A stretch of DNA of 64,000 nucleotides from Trichostrongylus colubriformis (GCA_963978905.1 OZ022256.1:15111863-15175862), one strand, 5' to 3'; positions 1 to 12,008 are shown, counted from the stretch's first letter. The notes: generated by a model not told the origin, from the sequence alone. A program made the numbers and translations.

Positions 1-133
1 CCTGCAACATTCACTGCTCACCGTGGCTCACTATTTCACGCGGTCTCTTCTCCTGTGCCATGGGAACTGTTGCACCCATGGATTACTTGATTGGTTCTGC
101 CAATATTACTATTCAAGGACGCCTTAAACACAT

Positions 134-885
134 ATACGGAGGTGCCAAAAAGTAATTTTTCTCCCCTACTTTCAACCCTATTTTGGTCGAACTTCAGCAA
201 CTTCTGACGAGGTATTTTCATCCTCAGATGAAAGGCACCTTCTATTATCACTGAAATGCGTGGGAGTCTTCTGCTTGAACAGGATCGGGAGCTTATTTGG
301 AGTGAACATGATGTGTCACCTCAACACGGCAAAATCCAAGATTTCGTCACTCTCCTTCATAACCTTGCTAAGGTCCGTTCACTCCGGGTACCAAAGGGAT
401 TCATATTGGGTGGTGCCCTAAGGTATTCCTTTTTCTAGCTTTTTTAAGCTTTTAGCTTCCAACATCCTTCGTTTTCAAGAACCAACACGTGCCAGTACCA
501 CTGGAAACCCTCTGGAGGGGATTTGAGATATGAAAAATGACACCTCGAATCATAGCAGCGTTGTCCGAGCAGCAAGGGCTCTGTGACTTTCATGAACCGA
601 AGGACCGTTCCTCAGGAAGGTTCTCATCAAAGAGCTACCACGGAACCTGGCTCCACTCTTTCAAGCGGACCTTGACATCGTAGGTGCTCTGAAGCCCGAC
701 TGCGCCAACTGAAGGCTCCGTCTTTTGATGAAGGCGAGAGTAGTGAGTCTCAGTTGCTCCTTTTCCTGAAGAAACATTTCGGGGATATTTTGCCTCAATA
801 CTTTTATCTCTTTCATTTCCCTATGCTTTCTATACTTGACGGATGTGAGCCTTGTGCAAAATCACTTTCTTTGGTACTTCTTGTA
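134..885. mobile_element. Tc1-like non-autonomous DNA element, copy 1
   Basis: The segment matches, end to end, two other segments in this window (30669-31398 and 40870-41574). The copies share the inner blocks around the words for TTTCATCC, GGTACC..GGGATTCATA and GAAGGCTCC. The left end reads GGAGGTGCCAAAAAGTAATT and the right end is its degraded inverse, CAAAATCACTTTCTTTGGTA. The better-preserved copy at 30669 has CAGGGG..GTGCCAAAA ends flanked by TA, which is the arrangement of Tc1-type transposons. No transposase is readable inside, so it is non-autonomous. The short ORFs here (256-438, 754-948) are incidental. Confidence 0.7.
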
Positions 886-1070
886 GTGAGCCACACAAAG
901 GCAGCCTGTAAGGGGAGGATACTAGATCGAAGTGACCAACTGCAATGAGAGAACCACCGTCCAACGCATTTTCAGACGCTGATCTCAAGCCTTTCTCAGA
1001 ATCTGCTTCAAAATGCTCTGGATGGAATCATGCAGAATTTTTTCTGATTGCACTGACCCATATGCATATA

Positions 1071-1968
1071 TTAGGTTGATTCATAATAAATCGGACAAAT
1101 TGACCAATTTTAATCATTGTCGTACAACTTTTTTACGACAACAGGGATTCACTTGAAATATACTCCATCTTTATCGATGACCTTCTGCCACGGTATAGGC
1201 AGATCATGGATGCCCTTGCTCCAGAAGGCCGGAAGCTGGAGCTCGAAGAAGTTGCCGAGTGCCGCCTTGACCTCGTCGCGAGTTTTGAAGTCTTGGCCGT
1301 CCAGGTGGCGCTGGCTGTGGGAGAAAAGGTGGAAATCTGAAGGGGCCAGGTCTGGGGTGTACGGTGGGTATAGAAGTACGGTCCAACTGTACGACAGCAG
1401 CTCGGCCTTGGTCGATCTTGCGAAGTGCGGTCTGTGGAAGTAGACACGTTGTCGTGCTGGAAGTAGACATGTGACCGCCGCCGTAGCGAACTTTGGACAT
1501 TGGCCTTCAATTCTCGTAATTGACGAACGTAGACGTCGGCGGATACTGTGGTACCTTCATCGAGCAGCTCCCAGTACTCTACGCCGTGTACGCTCCACCA
1601 ACCGCGGTTTTCGTCTTCGATGGAATAGTCGCCTGACGCAAACTTCGAATGCTACAACTACAGTGTACTTCTGCCGGGGGCATGCTCCTTGTGAATTCTA
1701 TCAGACGTCTGCCGATATCCGCGGGTTCCTGGCCGGATAGCGATATAAATAGTATGACGTTGCGGATGTGGTCTCTGGACCGCTTGAAATCGTGCGGCAT
1801 TGTGGCGGAATGAATTTACTTTGGAGTGATTATTTTGCAGTACTTTGAAGAGCTTTTCATACTCATTCCAACGGTACCTCGCGCGTCCATTTTCGTTAAT
1901 TCGTTACTGAGTTATGATCTCTAGAAATCATCACTACCATTTGTCCGATTTATTATGAATCAACCTAA
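1071..1968 (-). mobile_element. mariner element, internally deleted, copy 1
   Basis: An 898-bp element bounded by perfect 30-bp terminal inverted repeats that start TTAGGTTGATTCATAATAAA. It is flanked by TA on both sides (1069-1070 and 1969-1970), the target duplication of Tc1/mariner elements. Mariner elements are usually about 1.3 kb, so about 400 bp is missing. A second copy at 4315-5210 carries the same deletion and differs by roughly nine substitutions and two small indels, counted by eye, which is about 1%. It is non-autonomous and would have to be moved by a transposase supplied elsewhere. Confidence 0.92.
1149..1800 (-). pseudogene. mariner transposase, deleted and frameshifted
   Basis: Read on the minus strand from ATG at 1800, the N-terminal helix-turn-helix part begins MPHDFKRSRDHIRNVILF. 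In another frame it continues to KFASGDYSIEDENRG, the mariner linker motif (usually SGDF-LEDE). The text then jumps straight to VHGVEYWELLDEGTTVSADV, a motif that normally lies after the first catalytic Asp. The deletion therefore removed roughly 120 codons, including that Asp. A degraded QHDN motif (second Asp) and PYTPDLAPSDFHLF (third Asp of the D,D34D triad) follow, and the frame ends in YFK and a stop at 1149-1151. At least two frame changes are needed, so the product is dead. Plus-strand ORFs over this stretch are shadows. Confidence 0.88.
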
Positions 1969-4314
1969 TACATATAAGCGCGATTCTCGCTCACGTCGCA
2001 TATAAGTACAAGGGAGTTCAAGATACGCTAGCAACAGCATAGCACAGAGGTAGTGGTGGCGATTCGCATGGAGTTGCACCATGAATGGAATCTGAAAGCC
2101 ATCCGGAACCCTAAATTTTTTTTTGAAATTTTGTGAAGTTCTCGAATGGGCTATAACTTGTCCCATGGAGTAGTTTGATGCCGTGAACAAGAAAATCACC
2201 TGGTTGCACGAAAACGCCTGAATCGCGAAACGCCTACTGCCCTCTGGAATGACCACATCATTGTTTTTAATCAGAAGAACCTCATTACCTTAACGCAGAA
2301 AATCGTCTGGCGGACTATGAATACAAATCGGATGTCAGCGTTCTAAATCGCGTCAAGTGGTAGGAGTCTCATTGGCAATGGCCATTTTGATTTAGTTTTC
2401 TTTTCTCGCCAGCCTTCGAAATTGTTAGAAAAAGCTGAATATTGCTATGCGCTCATAGCTCAAAGATACACCTTGAAATCTTTACCAGATAATTGTCCAT
2501 TCACGCTTCATACGGTGTACCGCGGGAATATGAAAGAAAACTGCTATCATATATGTGACCTGCGGACCAAATCCTGAACCATTTTTTCAGAGCCTCCTCC
2601 ACACTCGTATCGGTTGAGAAGTCTTCAAGGGAGAAGCGTCGTGTTTTGGGTTGGACAGCTGAGGGAGATGTGGTGAGGCGTATTTCATAATTTCCCTCGA
2701 GAAAGAGAATTTAAAGGCGCCCACGCTTTTCCAGAGAATGATGGGATTGATAAGGCGATCATCTTAGAAAGGAAAATGATCATCAATGGATAATCATATT
2801 TAGTACTATGTGGCAATGCTAGGATTATCGATTGAGCAGTTCTAAACGCTTCGAGTACAGGCGCAGTTGCTTCGAACGGGATATGCGTGCATGTTTTCCA
2901 TGAATTTTCTACGATTACTTGATCTTGCTTCGTTTACCTGTGAAGGGTTGAAGTCAGAGAGTAAGATGATAAAATCAGCCGTTGAAAATAAACCTAGACA
3001 TGCAATGTGGTGTGGCACATCAAGACAAAAAGAAATGATCGAATATTTTAGAAAAGTAACCTACCCATTGTATTCACCAGTGGACGTATTTACAGGCGTG
3101 CCGTGCTACTGTCGTATCGATAGAAGACACGCAAATCTGTAACATGTCACAATTGCACGATTTATTGTATCCATTGCCTTTGCGCAAAATCACAACACGT
3201 ATACCAACACGTTTTTGAATGGAAGAAGAAGGCATGGCGCACACCGCTTGAGCATTGCTCTCAACTTTAACCCTTACTCATTATTTTTTCTCATGAAACA
3301 CTCATACGAAATGCGAAGGGATGGAAGGACATGGTAGTGTGCCACCCTTGTACACTGCAAGAAATTCGTTGTTCTGATCGCGGTCATCTAAATAGCATCC
3401 ACAAATTCTGACTGATTACTTGCACATCACAATATGTCTTCGAAGTTCACGGTAGTTCAATAAAAAAAAGAATTTGTATCCCCCAGCTCAACTTACGAAA
3501 GTGGAAGTTCACAAAAACCAATGGGCACACCGCAGCCATTGAAAAGAACACACCCCTAATCGTTCGAAAGACTGGAACCACACTGGAATTTGTGGGCTTA
3601 CCGGGTGAAATAAAAAATTGCTAAGGTAGATGATTAGTGACGCAATTATACCAAGCAGAAATATGGTGTTGCTAACGAATGTGAGTTAGGACACTTGAAC
3701 TAGTCACCGCCCATAGCAAAAGTGTGCTGCCGGTTCCGTTGCGAAATGGCCACGTGCTAAGAGGTGCGGCTGCTTTCCGTCGCTGACCTAAGCTGATGCG
3801 AGTGTCCTGACTCTCATCCGCCGTCAGCAGTCTCGCTAGACACTCAAAAATGCATTATTTTGAAAAAGGAGAGCTTGCAACTGATTTGTTTCCCCACTTG
3901 GGCCGCAATAGGTCCTATAATTGCTTGGTTCACATATTTGCAACATTTACACCCTGTACGCTTGGCCAAGCAAGCCGAAACGTTACTGGTTAGGATCTTC
4001 CCTTCAGATTTCCTGGCACTGCATCACAAATATAAGAAGAACGGAGTATAGAAAAGTGAGTGCAGGAAAAAATCAAAGAATGACGATAAAGCGGAGAAAG
4101 AAACACTTCTCTCCTTTTTTAAGTATTTAAAACATTAAAATGGTCTCTGATAGCAGATAAATTTACTTTTTTAGTGTACTATACCAGTACACTTCTTTAT
4201 CATGTGCTTATGGTGAGATTTGGTGCTCGCAAATTGTAAGATGCTGGGAATGTAAATATCATGTTCTACTGTAGTGAAGGTGGGTAATCACAATCATACC
4301 ATCAGGTGATGTTA
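1969..4314. other. intergenic stretch, no gene supported
   Basis: I see no recognisable gene. The ORF at 2867-3142 (91 codons) has no family motif and no convincing splice context. The segment at about 3695-3830 shares short blocks (gttgcgaaatggccacgtgctaa against a similar run at about 7748) with another intergenic segment near 7725-7850, so it may be an old dispersed repeat. Confidence 0.5.
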
Positions 4315-5210
4315 TTAGGTTGATTCATAATAAATCGGACAAATTGACCAATTTTAATCATTGTCGTACAACTTTTTTACGACAACAGGGATTCACTTGA
4401 AATATACTCCATCTTTATCGATGACCTTCTGCCACGGTATAGGCAGATCATGGATGCCCTTGCTCCAGAAGGCCGGAAGCTGGAGCTCGAAGAAGTTGCC
4501 GAGTGCCGCCTTGACCTCGTCGCGAGTTTTGAAGTCTTGGCCGTCCAGGTGGCGTTGGCTGTGGGAGAAAAGGTGGAAATCTGAAGGGGCCAGGTCTGGG
4601 GAGTACGGTGGGTATAGAAGTACGGTCCAACTGTACGACAGCAGCTCGGCCTTAGTCGATCTTGCGAAGTGCGGTCTGTGGAAGTAGACACGTTGTCGTG
4701 CTGGAAGTAGACATGTGACCGCCGCCGTGAACTTTGGACATTGGCCTTCAATTCTCGTAATTGACGAACGTAGACGTCGGCGGATACTGTGGTACCTTCA
4801 TCGAGCAGCTCCCAGTACTCTGCGCCGTGTACGCTCCACCAACCGCGGTTTTCGTCTTCGATGGAATAGTCGCCTGACGCAAACTTCGAATGCTACAACT
4901 ACAGTGTACTTCTGCCGAGGGCATGCTCCTTGTGAACTTCTATCAGACGTCTGCCGATATCCGCGGGTTCCTGGCCAGATAGCGATATAAATAGTATGAC
5001 GTTGCGGATGTGGTCTCTGGACCGCTTGAAATCGCGCGGCATTGTGGCGGAATGAATTTACTTTGGAGTGATTATTTTGCGGTACTTTGAAGAGCTTTTC
5101 ATACTCATTCCAACGGTACCTCGCGGGTCCATTTTCGTTAATTCGTTACTGAGTTATGATCTCTAGAAATCATCACTACCATTTGTCCGATTTATTATGA
5201 ATCAACCTAA
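4315..5210 (-). mobile_element. mariner element, internally deleted, copy 2
   Basis: An 896-bp sister copy of the element at 1071-1968, in the same orientation, with the same 30-bp terminal repeats. It is flanked by TA (4313-4314 and 5211-5212). The 2-bp length difference comes from one 3-bp indel (near 4727, against 1485 in copy 1) and one 1-bp indel (near 4937, against 1694). Both copies share the same internal junction, so the deletion arose before they spread. Confidence 0.92.
4393..5042 (-). pseudogene. mariner transposase, deleted, copy 2
   Basis: The same deleted transposase as at 1149-1800. Here the 1-bp difference keeps an older frame after RRLIE, reading on as VHKEHALGRSTL before in-frame stops, and then KFASGDYSIEDE. 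This resembles the usual mariner N-terminal layout more closely than copy 1 does. The first catalytic Asp region is absent. The HDN motif and the PSDFHLF motif are present in the C-terminal part, which ends at 4393. It is not functional. Confidence 0.87.
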
Positions 5211-5212
5211 TA

Positions 5213-5758
5213 ATATCCGAAGAACCAGAAATTTTATTCAGTTGACTGAACTGCCCTATGCCCATCATTTCTTTTATCACACTCACTAACCTGGCTAAAG
5301 GCGCCTTCGGAGATAATGAAAGAAATTAGACTGAATTGAAAATATGGTGACAGAAACTGAAATAATTCAGAAATTTTCAAAAAGTGACAAAACTTGCATT
5401 AATAAGGGTGCCTTGGGGACTTTGTCACGGCCCCATTGGCAGCGTTTTGTCCCGATGGCTGGCAACGGCGCAGTAGCCATGGAGGTTGGGGCAACAGTGG
5501 CAGCACTGGCTTGGTTGGCCTCGTCGTCTGCATCACCCCCTTCAGTCATGCAGAGGGCGTGAAAGCTCAACCTCGATAAGTAACACCGATGGTAGGAAGA
5601 GGACCCAATTTTTTTCAGTTTTGACATGCAACTAGGCGCTTCTTTCTTATTTCACCATGAACGAAAATCATCCCTATGACTGTTCCTGAGATCATTCTTA
5701 ACTTCCGCAGCTGAGGCAATCTTTTCGTGTTTAAAGCGTATGTTCCCTTATTCATACG
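5213..5758. other. intergenic stretch, no gene supported
   Basis: The 72-codon ORF at 5344-5562 is Ala/Ser-rich with no recognisable motif, and an overlapping ORF lies on the other strand. I see nothing further. Confidence 0.5.
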
Positions 5759-5868
5759 TCAACGATTTTGCAAAGCTGCACATTATTTATGGACGCGGTC
5801 GTCGGCGGCGGGCAAATGGCTGCGCCGCCGGTGACGGCGTCGGTGCGCGAAGTATGAAAGCGGCCTTA
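5759..5868 (-). repeat. single arm of a hairpin MITE (GGCCGC-end family)
   Basis: This run matches the right arm of the large hairpin at 45712-46090, over GACG..GTCGTCGGCGGC, GGCAAATGG and GTGACGGCGTCGGTGCGC, and ends AAGTATGAAAGCGGCCTTA. The partner arm is not visible to the left, so it looks like a truncated or arm-only copy. The end belongs to the group of elements finishing in GGCCGC(G/T)TTCATACTTTGCG. Confidence 0.65.
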
Positions 5869-6576
5869 GGATATACTCATTGGGATATATCGCAGAAGTA
5901 GCAGTCCTATTTCTGTTATAGGACGTCTGGAAATTTTATGACCGGAGCAATGATCTTTGGAAAGCTGCTCGCAAATGGATCAACCTAAGAACACGGCCTC
6001 GATGTATACATACCGACAGTCCCTTTGGGACGTAGGAGATGAGATATGAGTAAATGCATAATATTTAGAGATGCGGGATAACTACTTCAGTCTGCCCACT
6101 GAGGAACATTTCAAAAATACTATTCTGCGCCAGTTCCACCGTAAATTTCTCTAATTTGCGCAAAAATTTTATCGGAGCACGTGATTATCAAGGAACCATT
6201 CTTTCTTCCCCTTCTTCCACGGGCGGTTGAACCGACAAGCCGCCATGCCATCTCATTGGTTCATATAGTAGAAGGATACCATGTGTTGGAAATGAGCACA
6301 TGCTCATCTTTTGACAACATGTAACATACCTAACAAAAATCGGAGGTTTTCAGATTCAGACTCACACGGTGCGCAATAGTTATGTACGCGGTGAAAAACA
6401 GAGTATTTCTTTAAAGAATGCAACCAAAGGAATGAAAATTGACCGACAAATATTCATAACGATTCTAAACAATATATCAAAATCACTTTTGGATGAGAAA
6501 TCCTCGATTTTGGATAACGGTGTTCAGGCTAGGAGGAGGAGGATGTGCGCCAACAAGCGCCTGAGGATAGTTTTCC
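5869..6576. other. intergenic stretch, no gene supported
   Basis: I see no recognisable gene. The last ~100 bp may be decayed upstream transposase sequence belonging to the Tc1 remnant that follows, but no motif is readable there. Confidence 0.4.
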
Positions 6577-6795
6577 TCGTCCGATCTCAACCTTCTGAAC
6601 TACGGCGCTTAGGGACATCTCGAAGAGAAAGTATGCGCAAAACCTCTCAGAGACTGTTTTGAGTCCTTCCTGGCTGCTCTTCTACGGAAGTGGGCAGAAC
6701 TCAAAGTCGACTACTTGGATCGTGCCATCGTCTCGTGCCCCGAAAATCTACGCGTCGTCATCCCAATTCAAGGAGGTCGAATCGAAAAATCATGA
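6577..6795 (+). pseudogene. Tc1-family transposase, C-terminal remnant
   Basis: A 73-codon frame reads SSDLNLLNYGA, a stop, then GHLEEKV. This is a decayed form of the Tc1 motif SPDLNPIEN-W-LK--V, which marks the region of the third catalytic acidic residue. It continues through a helical stretch with RKWAEL to SCPENLRVVIPIQGG, which corresponds to the Tc1 C-terminal motif SMP-R--AVI-A-GG. It ends at TGA 6793-6795, close to where Tc1 transposases normally stop. The internal stop and missing N-terminal two thirds make it a dead fragment. Terminal repeats are not visible. The known family layout supports the call; I could not test it by alignment. Confidence 0.72.
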
Positions 6796-7267
6796 TTGCA
6801 TTCCTATTGTTCAAAGTCGTTTAAATATCAACCATCAAGTTTTTGTTTTTTTGCTGTATTCTTGCCAGACTTATCCGGTTTTTCCGCAATAGCATTTATG
6901 ACAGTGGAACCAAGAAGCCAGAATAAGCGCCAAACATCTCTGCAATCTATATACATCAGATGACTAACATATGTACATAATGCTACAAACTACAAGAGAG
7001 TAATAATGCTGGGGTGAGGAATGCCTCACACAGCCAAACGCGGTAGGCAACCTGGGAAATGGAAAACTCGTTATTGCTTTCTTCTTTTCACAATCGCGGC
7101 GTATTGTCCTTGAAGTTGATGGGTGATTTATCATAATAGTTTTCACGGGCATATCGCATGATAATATTGCATCAACATACTGCCCATTGATTTGATTCTT
7201 TACTTTGGTGGCCTCAAAAATGGTGAATTGTAAAGAGAGCAATGTTCATTGAGATGCCCTGAAAGCA
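6796..7267. other. intergenic stretch, no gene supported
   Basis: AT-rich sequence with only short ORFs. No motif or splice context was recognised. Confidence 0.45.
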
Positions 7268-7519
7268 GGGTGGGGTCGATTGGTCGAATTTTTGCCCGGC
7301 CGCCCGCGATGAGCGGCGCGGATAGTGCGAGTCGTTTGCCGCTTTATCTGTTGACAACATAGGCGAACTTCCGAAAGTTCCAAACTGCAATCCTCGAAGA
7401 TCCTTCACGTTACCAGCCCATTGTGTCTTGAGCGGGATTCCAATCGACTCGCACTGACGGCACCGCGAGTGCGATGCCGCGAAACGAAAATTCGACCAAA
7501 CAGCCCTCACCCCACCCCC
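7268..7519. mobile_element. MITE, GGGTCGATTGG family, copy 1
   Basis: An element of about 250 bp with imperfect terminal inverted repeats (GGGGTCGATTGGTCGAATTT at left; AAAATTCGACCAAACAGCCC at right). It matches the segment at 21471-21725 through its length, for example CCGCCCGCGA-GAGCGG near the left end and the GCGAAACGAAAATTCGACCA block near the right. No coding capacity is seen. Confidence 0.75.
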
Positions 7520-8539
7520 TAAGAGAATAGCGAAGGAGAAGACACTGCAATGGAAGTGTACGGTAATTGTTCGATTGTAATGAATTGTAATAATGCCATC
7601 TTTAAAAAATCTGAAATTTTGTGAAGATGTAATCACGCGTGGTACAGATGATACTGTGGTCAAAAGAGTGGCTCATTCGGATAAGCGCTACAACACTTTA
7701 GAAGGTCCACCGTGCTGCCTTATTGTGTCCCCACGCGCTTGTTAGTCCCGTTGTGAAGTGACTGCGCGCTAAGGGGTACGACTCTGCCTGCCGTTCCTAC
7801 CTGACACAATGAGGTGTCCTTACCCACAGGATTGAATCTTGACCGAGCGATGGCTCTTGGATAAGCTGAGAGATGACCGGTGTTATCATAAGAGGGTGTT
7901 AAAAAATCGTAAGATTCGAATATCCCTTCACTAAACAAGCCGTCATTTTTTTAGGTTTCCGTAGCCTTGCTAAACGGCTTCGTTGTGTGCATGGCAGATG
8001 CATATACTGAAGTTTCCTCCTTAGTGCTCTTTCAAAACTGCTCAACGTATGCGAGGAGGGAGGGCCTTATGACAGAATGGCGAAAATCAGTGTATAACTG
8101 GTGGCGTTGCTTCGCTTCCAATTTGTTATAATATAATTAAACAGATGAATACTGACATCCTCTGCATTATTATTATGGCACAAGCTTATGCATGTCCCAC
8201 CGTGAATAATTATTTTCCGAAAAAGTGCGTTCTGTAAAGTGCCCCTCCCCTCGCCACTGAACACCTACTCTTTTTATCCCATAGCGGTTAGGCAGAAGGA
8301 AAAACGCTGCTCCTTGCATGAGACAGGTAGGCGCTGTTAGGCCTAGGCCTGCCACTGGAGCCGGGCACGATCTCGTGCCTCGAGGAGTCCTTAATAGTGA
8401 GAATTTTATTTGGAGGACCAGATAAAGGAGTTGCATTTTGGTTGATTGGGAAACATGGTCCTGTTTAATGTGGCCAGAGGTGAGCACATTTCAGATGGGT
8501 CGAGCGAGGCGGCGAACGCACATCTGAGGACGCCGGAAT
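7520..8539. other. intergenic stretch, no gene supported
   Basis: Contains the weak repeat partner (about 7725-7850) of a segment near 3695-3830. ORFs on the minus strand at 7720-7938, 8067-8264 and 8173-8487 carry no recognisable motif. Confidence 0.45.
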
Positions 8540-8815
8540 CGTAAATGCGGCAGATTGTCGAATATGAAAGTAGGGGCGCTCAGCACTGTTATAGTAGAGA
8601 ATGTACAGAAATTAAAAGGCGAAGAAACTGAGAAATAGGAGCCTCGAAACCCCTTCACTATCCCGCCCCTCTGCGTCACTAGAAGGGCATAGACCGTAGA
8701 GAGGACAAGAGGCTAAATCAGCCGGATGCAAACGTTGCCCCACCCTCACCGGCACTCGCCCGACGGATGAACTGCAAAGCGACACGTCGTGCTGTGGGAC
8801 CGTTATATGACCCCA
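8540..8815 (+). repeat. dispersed repeat R, copy 1
   Basis: The segment shares ordered blocks with 23900-24150 (same strand) and 51090-51380 (opposite strand): GCAGATT, GAAAGTAGGGGCGCTCA, a lower-complexity middle, CGCCCCTCTGCGTCACTAG, and a terminal GATGAAC. Copies differ strongly in the middle. The 168-codon ORF inside the third copy argues against this being an exon. The type of element is unknown. Confidence 0.65.
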
Positions 8816-10209
8816 TGGCCCTTTTTTTCAATGCTAGTTTTGCTACTTATCACCTCTCTCTTCATTACTAATGCCAAAGCCCTTTAGTTGGTCCGCTGGC
8901 ACCGAAAACACGTACAAAGGGACCTCCGAAATTCGTCGCAGCCGTAGTGAGCGGTAACCATCCATGGGTTACATCAAGGATCAATACTCAGTGAAAAGAA
9001 AAAATTAGCTGATATGGGCTTCTTTCATATCTCACGCCTATAAGAACGTTAAGTGTAACTAGCGAACCCCTATGCGGACCGGAAAAAAGTTCGACGTGTC
9101 GCCTTACACGTCGTCGAATGTGGAAGATTCCCTCATACATGGCGCATCCCGCAGCGAAGCCAGCCGAGGCCAACCACCCCCTCGTTGATGTTCTGAGAGC
9201 AAGAGATGCGTACTGGATGCATAACAGACGCAATGGATCATTTTGCCAAAGATTACTGGGAAGATCCCGCCATTTTGATGAAAAAAATTTCTTAGAATGG
9301 CTTTCATTGGGAAAACTTCCTTCCTTTTCGAAATGTGGTACACTTCAAGTGATCATTGGGAAGCGGCAACTACGCAGGTCCCTAAATTTGCATTCAAAAG
9401 GTTAAGTTTGAAGGAGGTTATGACCATTTAAATTGAAGCACTTTGGAATTTTTCAGAATTCTTCTCGACTGGTTTTCATATACGGCACTACGCAACCATT
9501 ACAGAAACGAAGCGGCCAATAGATTGCCTTAAGAAATTCATCGAGAAAGTATCACTACTCCGAGACAGAGTTTCAGCAAACTTACAAGTATTCAAAAAGT
9601 GCTCCAGTTTACTACTGGGATGTCGTGCTCCATCGCGATAGCAGCGTGGCCGTCACATGCGACGTGGCGATGGCAGTGGAACTCACAACATGGCATCGTT
9701 TTGGTTTACAACTAGCTTTACATTTTTTCTTGGCCTTTATCCTTGGCGCATAAATTGCATCATTTTTAACCCTTTTTCTCGGTCATCAGAGGACGAGTAC
9801 ATAACCCACGTTCGAGCGTTCGTTTGAGAATATAAGTAGAAAATTTTGTCACGTTCTTATTCTTCTTTCTTTGTTACGTGTTTGGTCTCAATTTTTTTTT
9901 GACGTGAGCTCTTAGTTCCCATGATTAATTGCGTTGATTGAGTAGAAATCACAATAGCTTACCCTGAAGAAGGGGAGGGGCGAAGGGGGCGGCGCATTTC
10001 TCAAAAATTTTCCTCGACGTCACGCTTGACACTGATCGTTGAAGCATGGCGTACCACAATCACCGTCAAGGGCTTCGTAGTCAATCTAGGCGTCAGATAG
10101 GATGCGATATTGCCATGAGTGCACGCATGCGCACGACGATACGCTAAACATTTTCAAAAAACGGTCTCTCTTTTCTTATCAAGCGAGGGGAAGACGTGCG
10201 CTGTGTTCA
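8816..10209. other. intergenic stretch, no gene supported
   Basis: Overlapping ORFs of 79-95 codons on both strands at 8988-9405 cancel each other as evidence, and none has a family motif. Nothing else was recognised. Confidence 0.45.
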
Positions 10210-10475
10210 GCGTTCCACGCAGGTGAAGCTAATTACGTCAGAAAATCGGTTCGCGGCATCGCTTTTGCGGCGCCACCAGTATGTACGACTTGCGAATCGA
10301 TTGCCCTTGGGAGCGCGGCAGAGCGTGGCTGCGCCACCCTGCCTCCTCCACCCATGCCACAGTGCCTCGCTTGAAGGCTGCCATGCCTTGCCACTGGCAC
10401 TTGCACCCGCCGCGCCGATCGCCACGGGCAGCTAAGCAATTTTTTGACGTAAGTAGTCTCACTCGTCCCACGCAT
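10210..10475. mobile_element. foldback-type repeat S, copy 1
   Basis: The interior (GCGGCGCCACCAGTA, CGATT-CCCTTGGGAGC, GCCTCGCTTGAAGGCTGCC) matches the interior of 55553-55871. The ends are a degraded inverted pair, with AATTACGTCAGAAAATCG at left against CAATTTTTTGACGTAAGTAG at right. The GC-rich, codon-like ORFs on both strands here are by-products of the repeat. Confidence 0.65.
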
Positions 10476-10654
10476 GGTTGAAGCACAGAGCAGATGGCGC
10501 TAGCCGAATACGGCTCACATGTTGCAAAGAAACGATTGTAGTGGAAGGAATTCATGTATTCTCTATCCTCTTTAAAAGCACACCACGCGATAATCAGATA
10601 AGTGGCTTACTTTCTTGAGACAAGTAGCTCCTTTGATCATTGCTCACGCTGCCC

Positions 10655-10954
10655 TTCGTTGCGATTGCACGGTGACCCTCACGGTCTTGTGCCTGGTTGA
10701 ACAAAACCAAGGCACACCCACTCAACTGAATCACACCTGGCTTCACGAACGAATTTCCATCGTGGTGCTTACACGGAGAAGGAAATTAATATAAGGGAAA
10801 ATAGCTAAATGAAACAGCCAATCCGATGATGAAAGCAGCTTCCACATTGGAAATTGTTTGTTTGAGGCCAGGTGTGACTTGGCTGGGTGGACGTGGCTTG
10901 GTTGTGTTCAAGCAGGCACAGCACCGTGAGGGTGTACGGTGTTGCCGCAACAAA
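10655..10954. mobile_element. MITE with ~95-bp inverted arms
   Basis: The left arm (about 10655-10752) and right arm (about 10862-10954) are inverted copies. Left blocks GTGACCCTCACGGTCTTGTG and GAATCACACCTGGC reappear reversed as CACAGCACCGTGAGGGTGTA and GCCAGGTGTGAC. About 100 unpaired bases lie between them. No ORF of note is present. The long imperfect arms suggest an old foldback MITE. Confidence 0.72.
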
Positions 10955-11319
10955 GACTCAGTCTCAGCAGTTATTCAAAGACCTACTTGCCCAAGAAGGT
11001 AAACCACTAAAGTGATGATCGCGTGGTGACTCAAAATTGGTGGGTCTCTAAGCCTATGTCTGTGAAAGGAAATTCTTCCACTGGGCTTAGGCATATACGC
11101 TCAGGTGGTTGCTTAGTCTAATTAAAAGGGATTTCTCGTAATCTACTTATAGAAAAATATTTATCCGCTACTCAGTTAAGCTAGCTACAGCCAGGCACAG
11201 AATAATATTGAGAGCGCCTACTTATTGAGAGTAAATGGGAGCGCCAATGCTTCTGTTTAGCGCATCCCGCCTCACTCCTCCTGTAGCAATAGTTGATATC
11301 AAACTCAGTTTCGATTCCA
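10955..11319. other. intergenic stretch, nothing recognised
   Basis: No ORF above noise, repeat or motif was seen. Confidence 0.45.
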
Positions 11320-11801
11320 TTAAAGGCACAGTTCACGATAATTTTCGTGCGTCTTCACGTTCCTTAATGGCTCTGAGGGAGCTGAAGAACACATAAGCGA
11401 AGAAGCAGCCAAAGAAATTTCCGAAAACCCTTAAAATAAGGTGTTTCCGACCTTTTGCTTCGGCGAGTTTTCAACTTAGAAGCAAGCATTTGAACACGTT
11501 TTCGCGTGATAATATCATTCGATAAGGTTGCAATTACTATGGAAATCCTCCCTATCTTATCTTATCGCAGTCCCTATCATGCCTCTTTTCCACGTAATTG
11601 CCGCCGCTGCTCTGCTGGCTAAGTCGTAGGATGGGTGTGGGCCATCTTGAGACGGTGGCCGCCAGCTGACTCACGGGTTCTTTACTCGTTTGGCACTAAA
11701 CCCTCGCACCCGGTGATGGCACACGCTTTGCCGTTGTGGTAAGGTCTATCTACTCGCGGATGGAACCAAGACACTCATATTATCGTGAACTGTCCCTTTA
11801 A
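11320..11801. mobile_element. MITE with TTAA-flanked inverted repeats
   Basis: About 480 bp bounded by TTAAAGGCACAGTTCACGAT and its near inverse ATCGTGAACTGTCCCTTTAA. TTAA stands at both outer edges, so the element may have inserted at TTAA, the piggyBac habit, or the sequence may simply be part of the inverted repeat. The element at 12951-13155 shares the AAGGCACA end. Confidence 0.65.
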
Positions 11802-12008
11802 GGGTTGAAAAGTGTGTGTCAAAAAGTTTGATTGTGGTTTAACATCTTGTTCCATTCTGAACTTATGATAACGAAGGAAGCGACGCCAAATCGTAAGAAA
11901 GCCAGAAGGATAAAGGTGGTGATGAGATTTACCGTGGTTTTTTGAGCAGTCTAACCCAAATATCCACCGAAAGCAATTTTTGCTGCTTTAACGAGAAGGA
12001 GCAGAAGT

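Noticed and set aside
1117..1443. Plus-strand ORF of 108 codons, repeated at 4361-4687
   Set aside because: It is the antisense of the mariner transposase C-terminal region; its conservation between the copies reflects the element.
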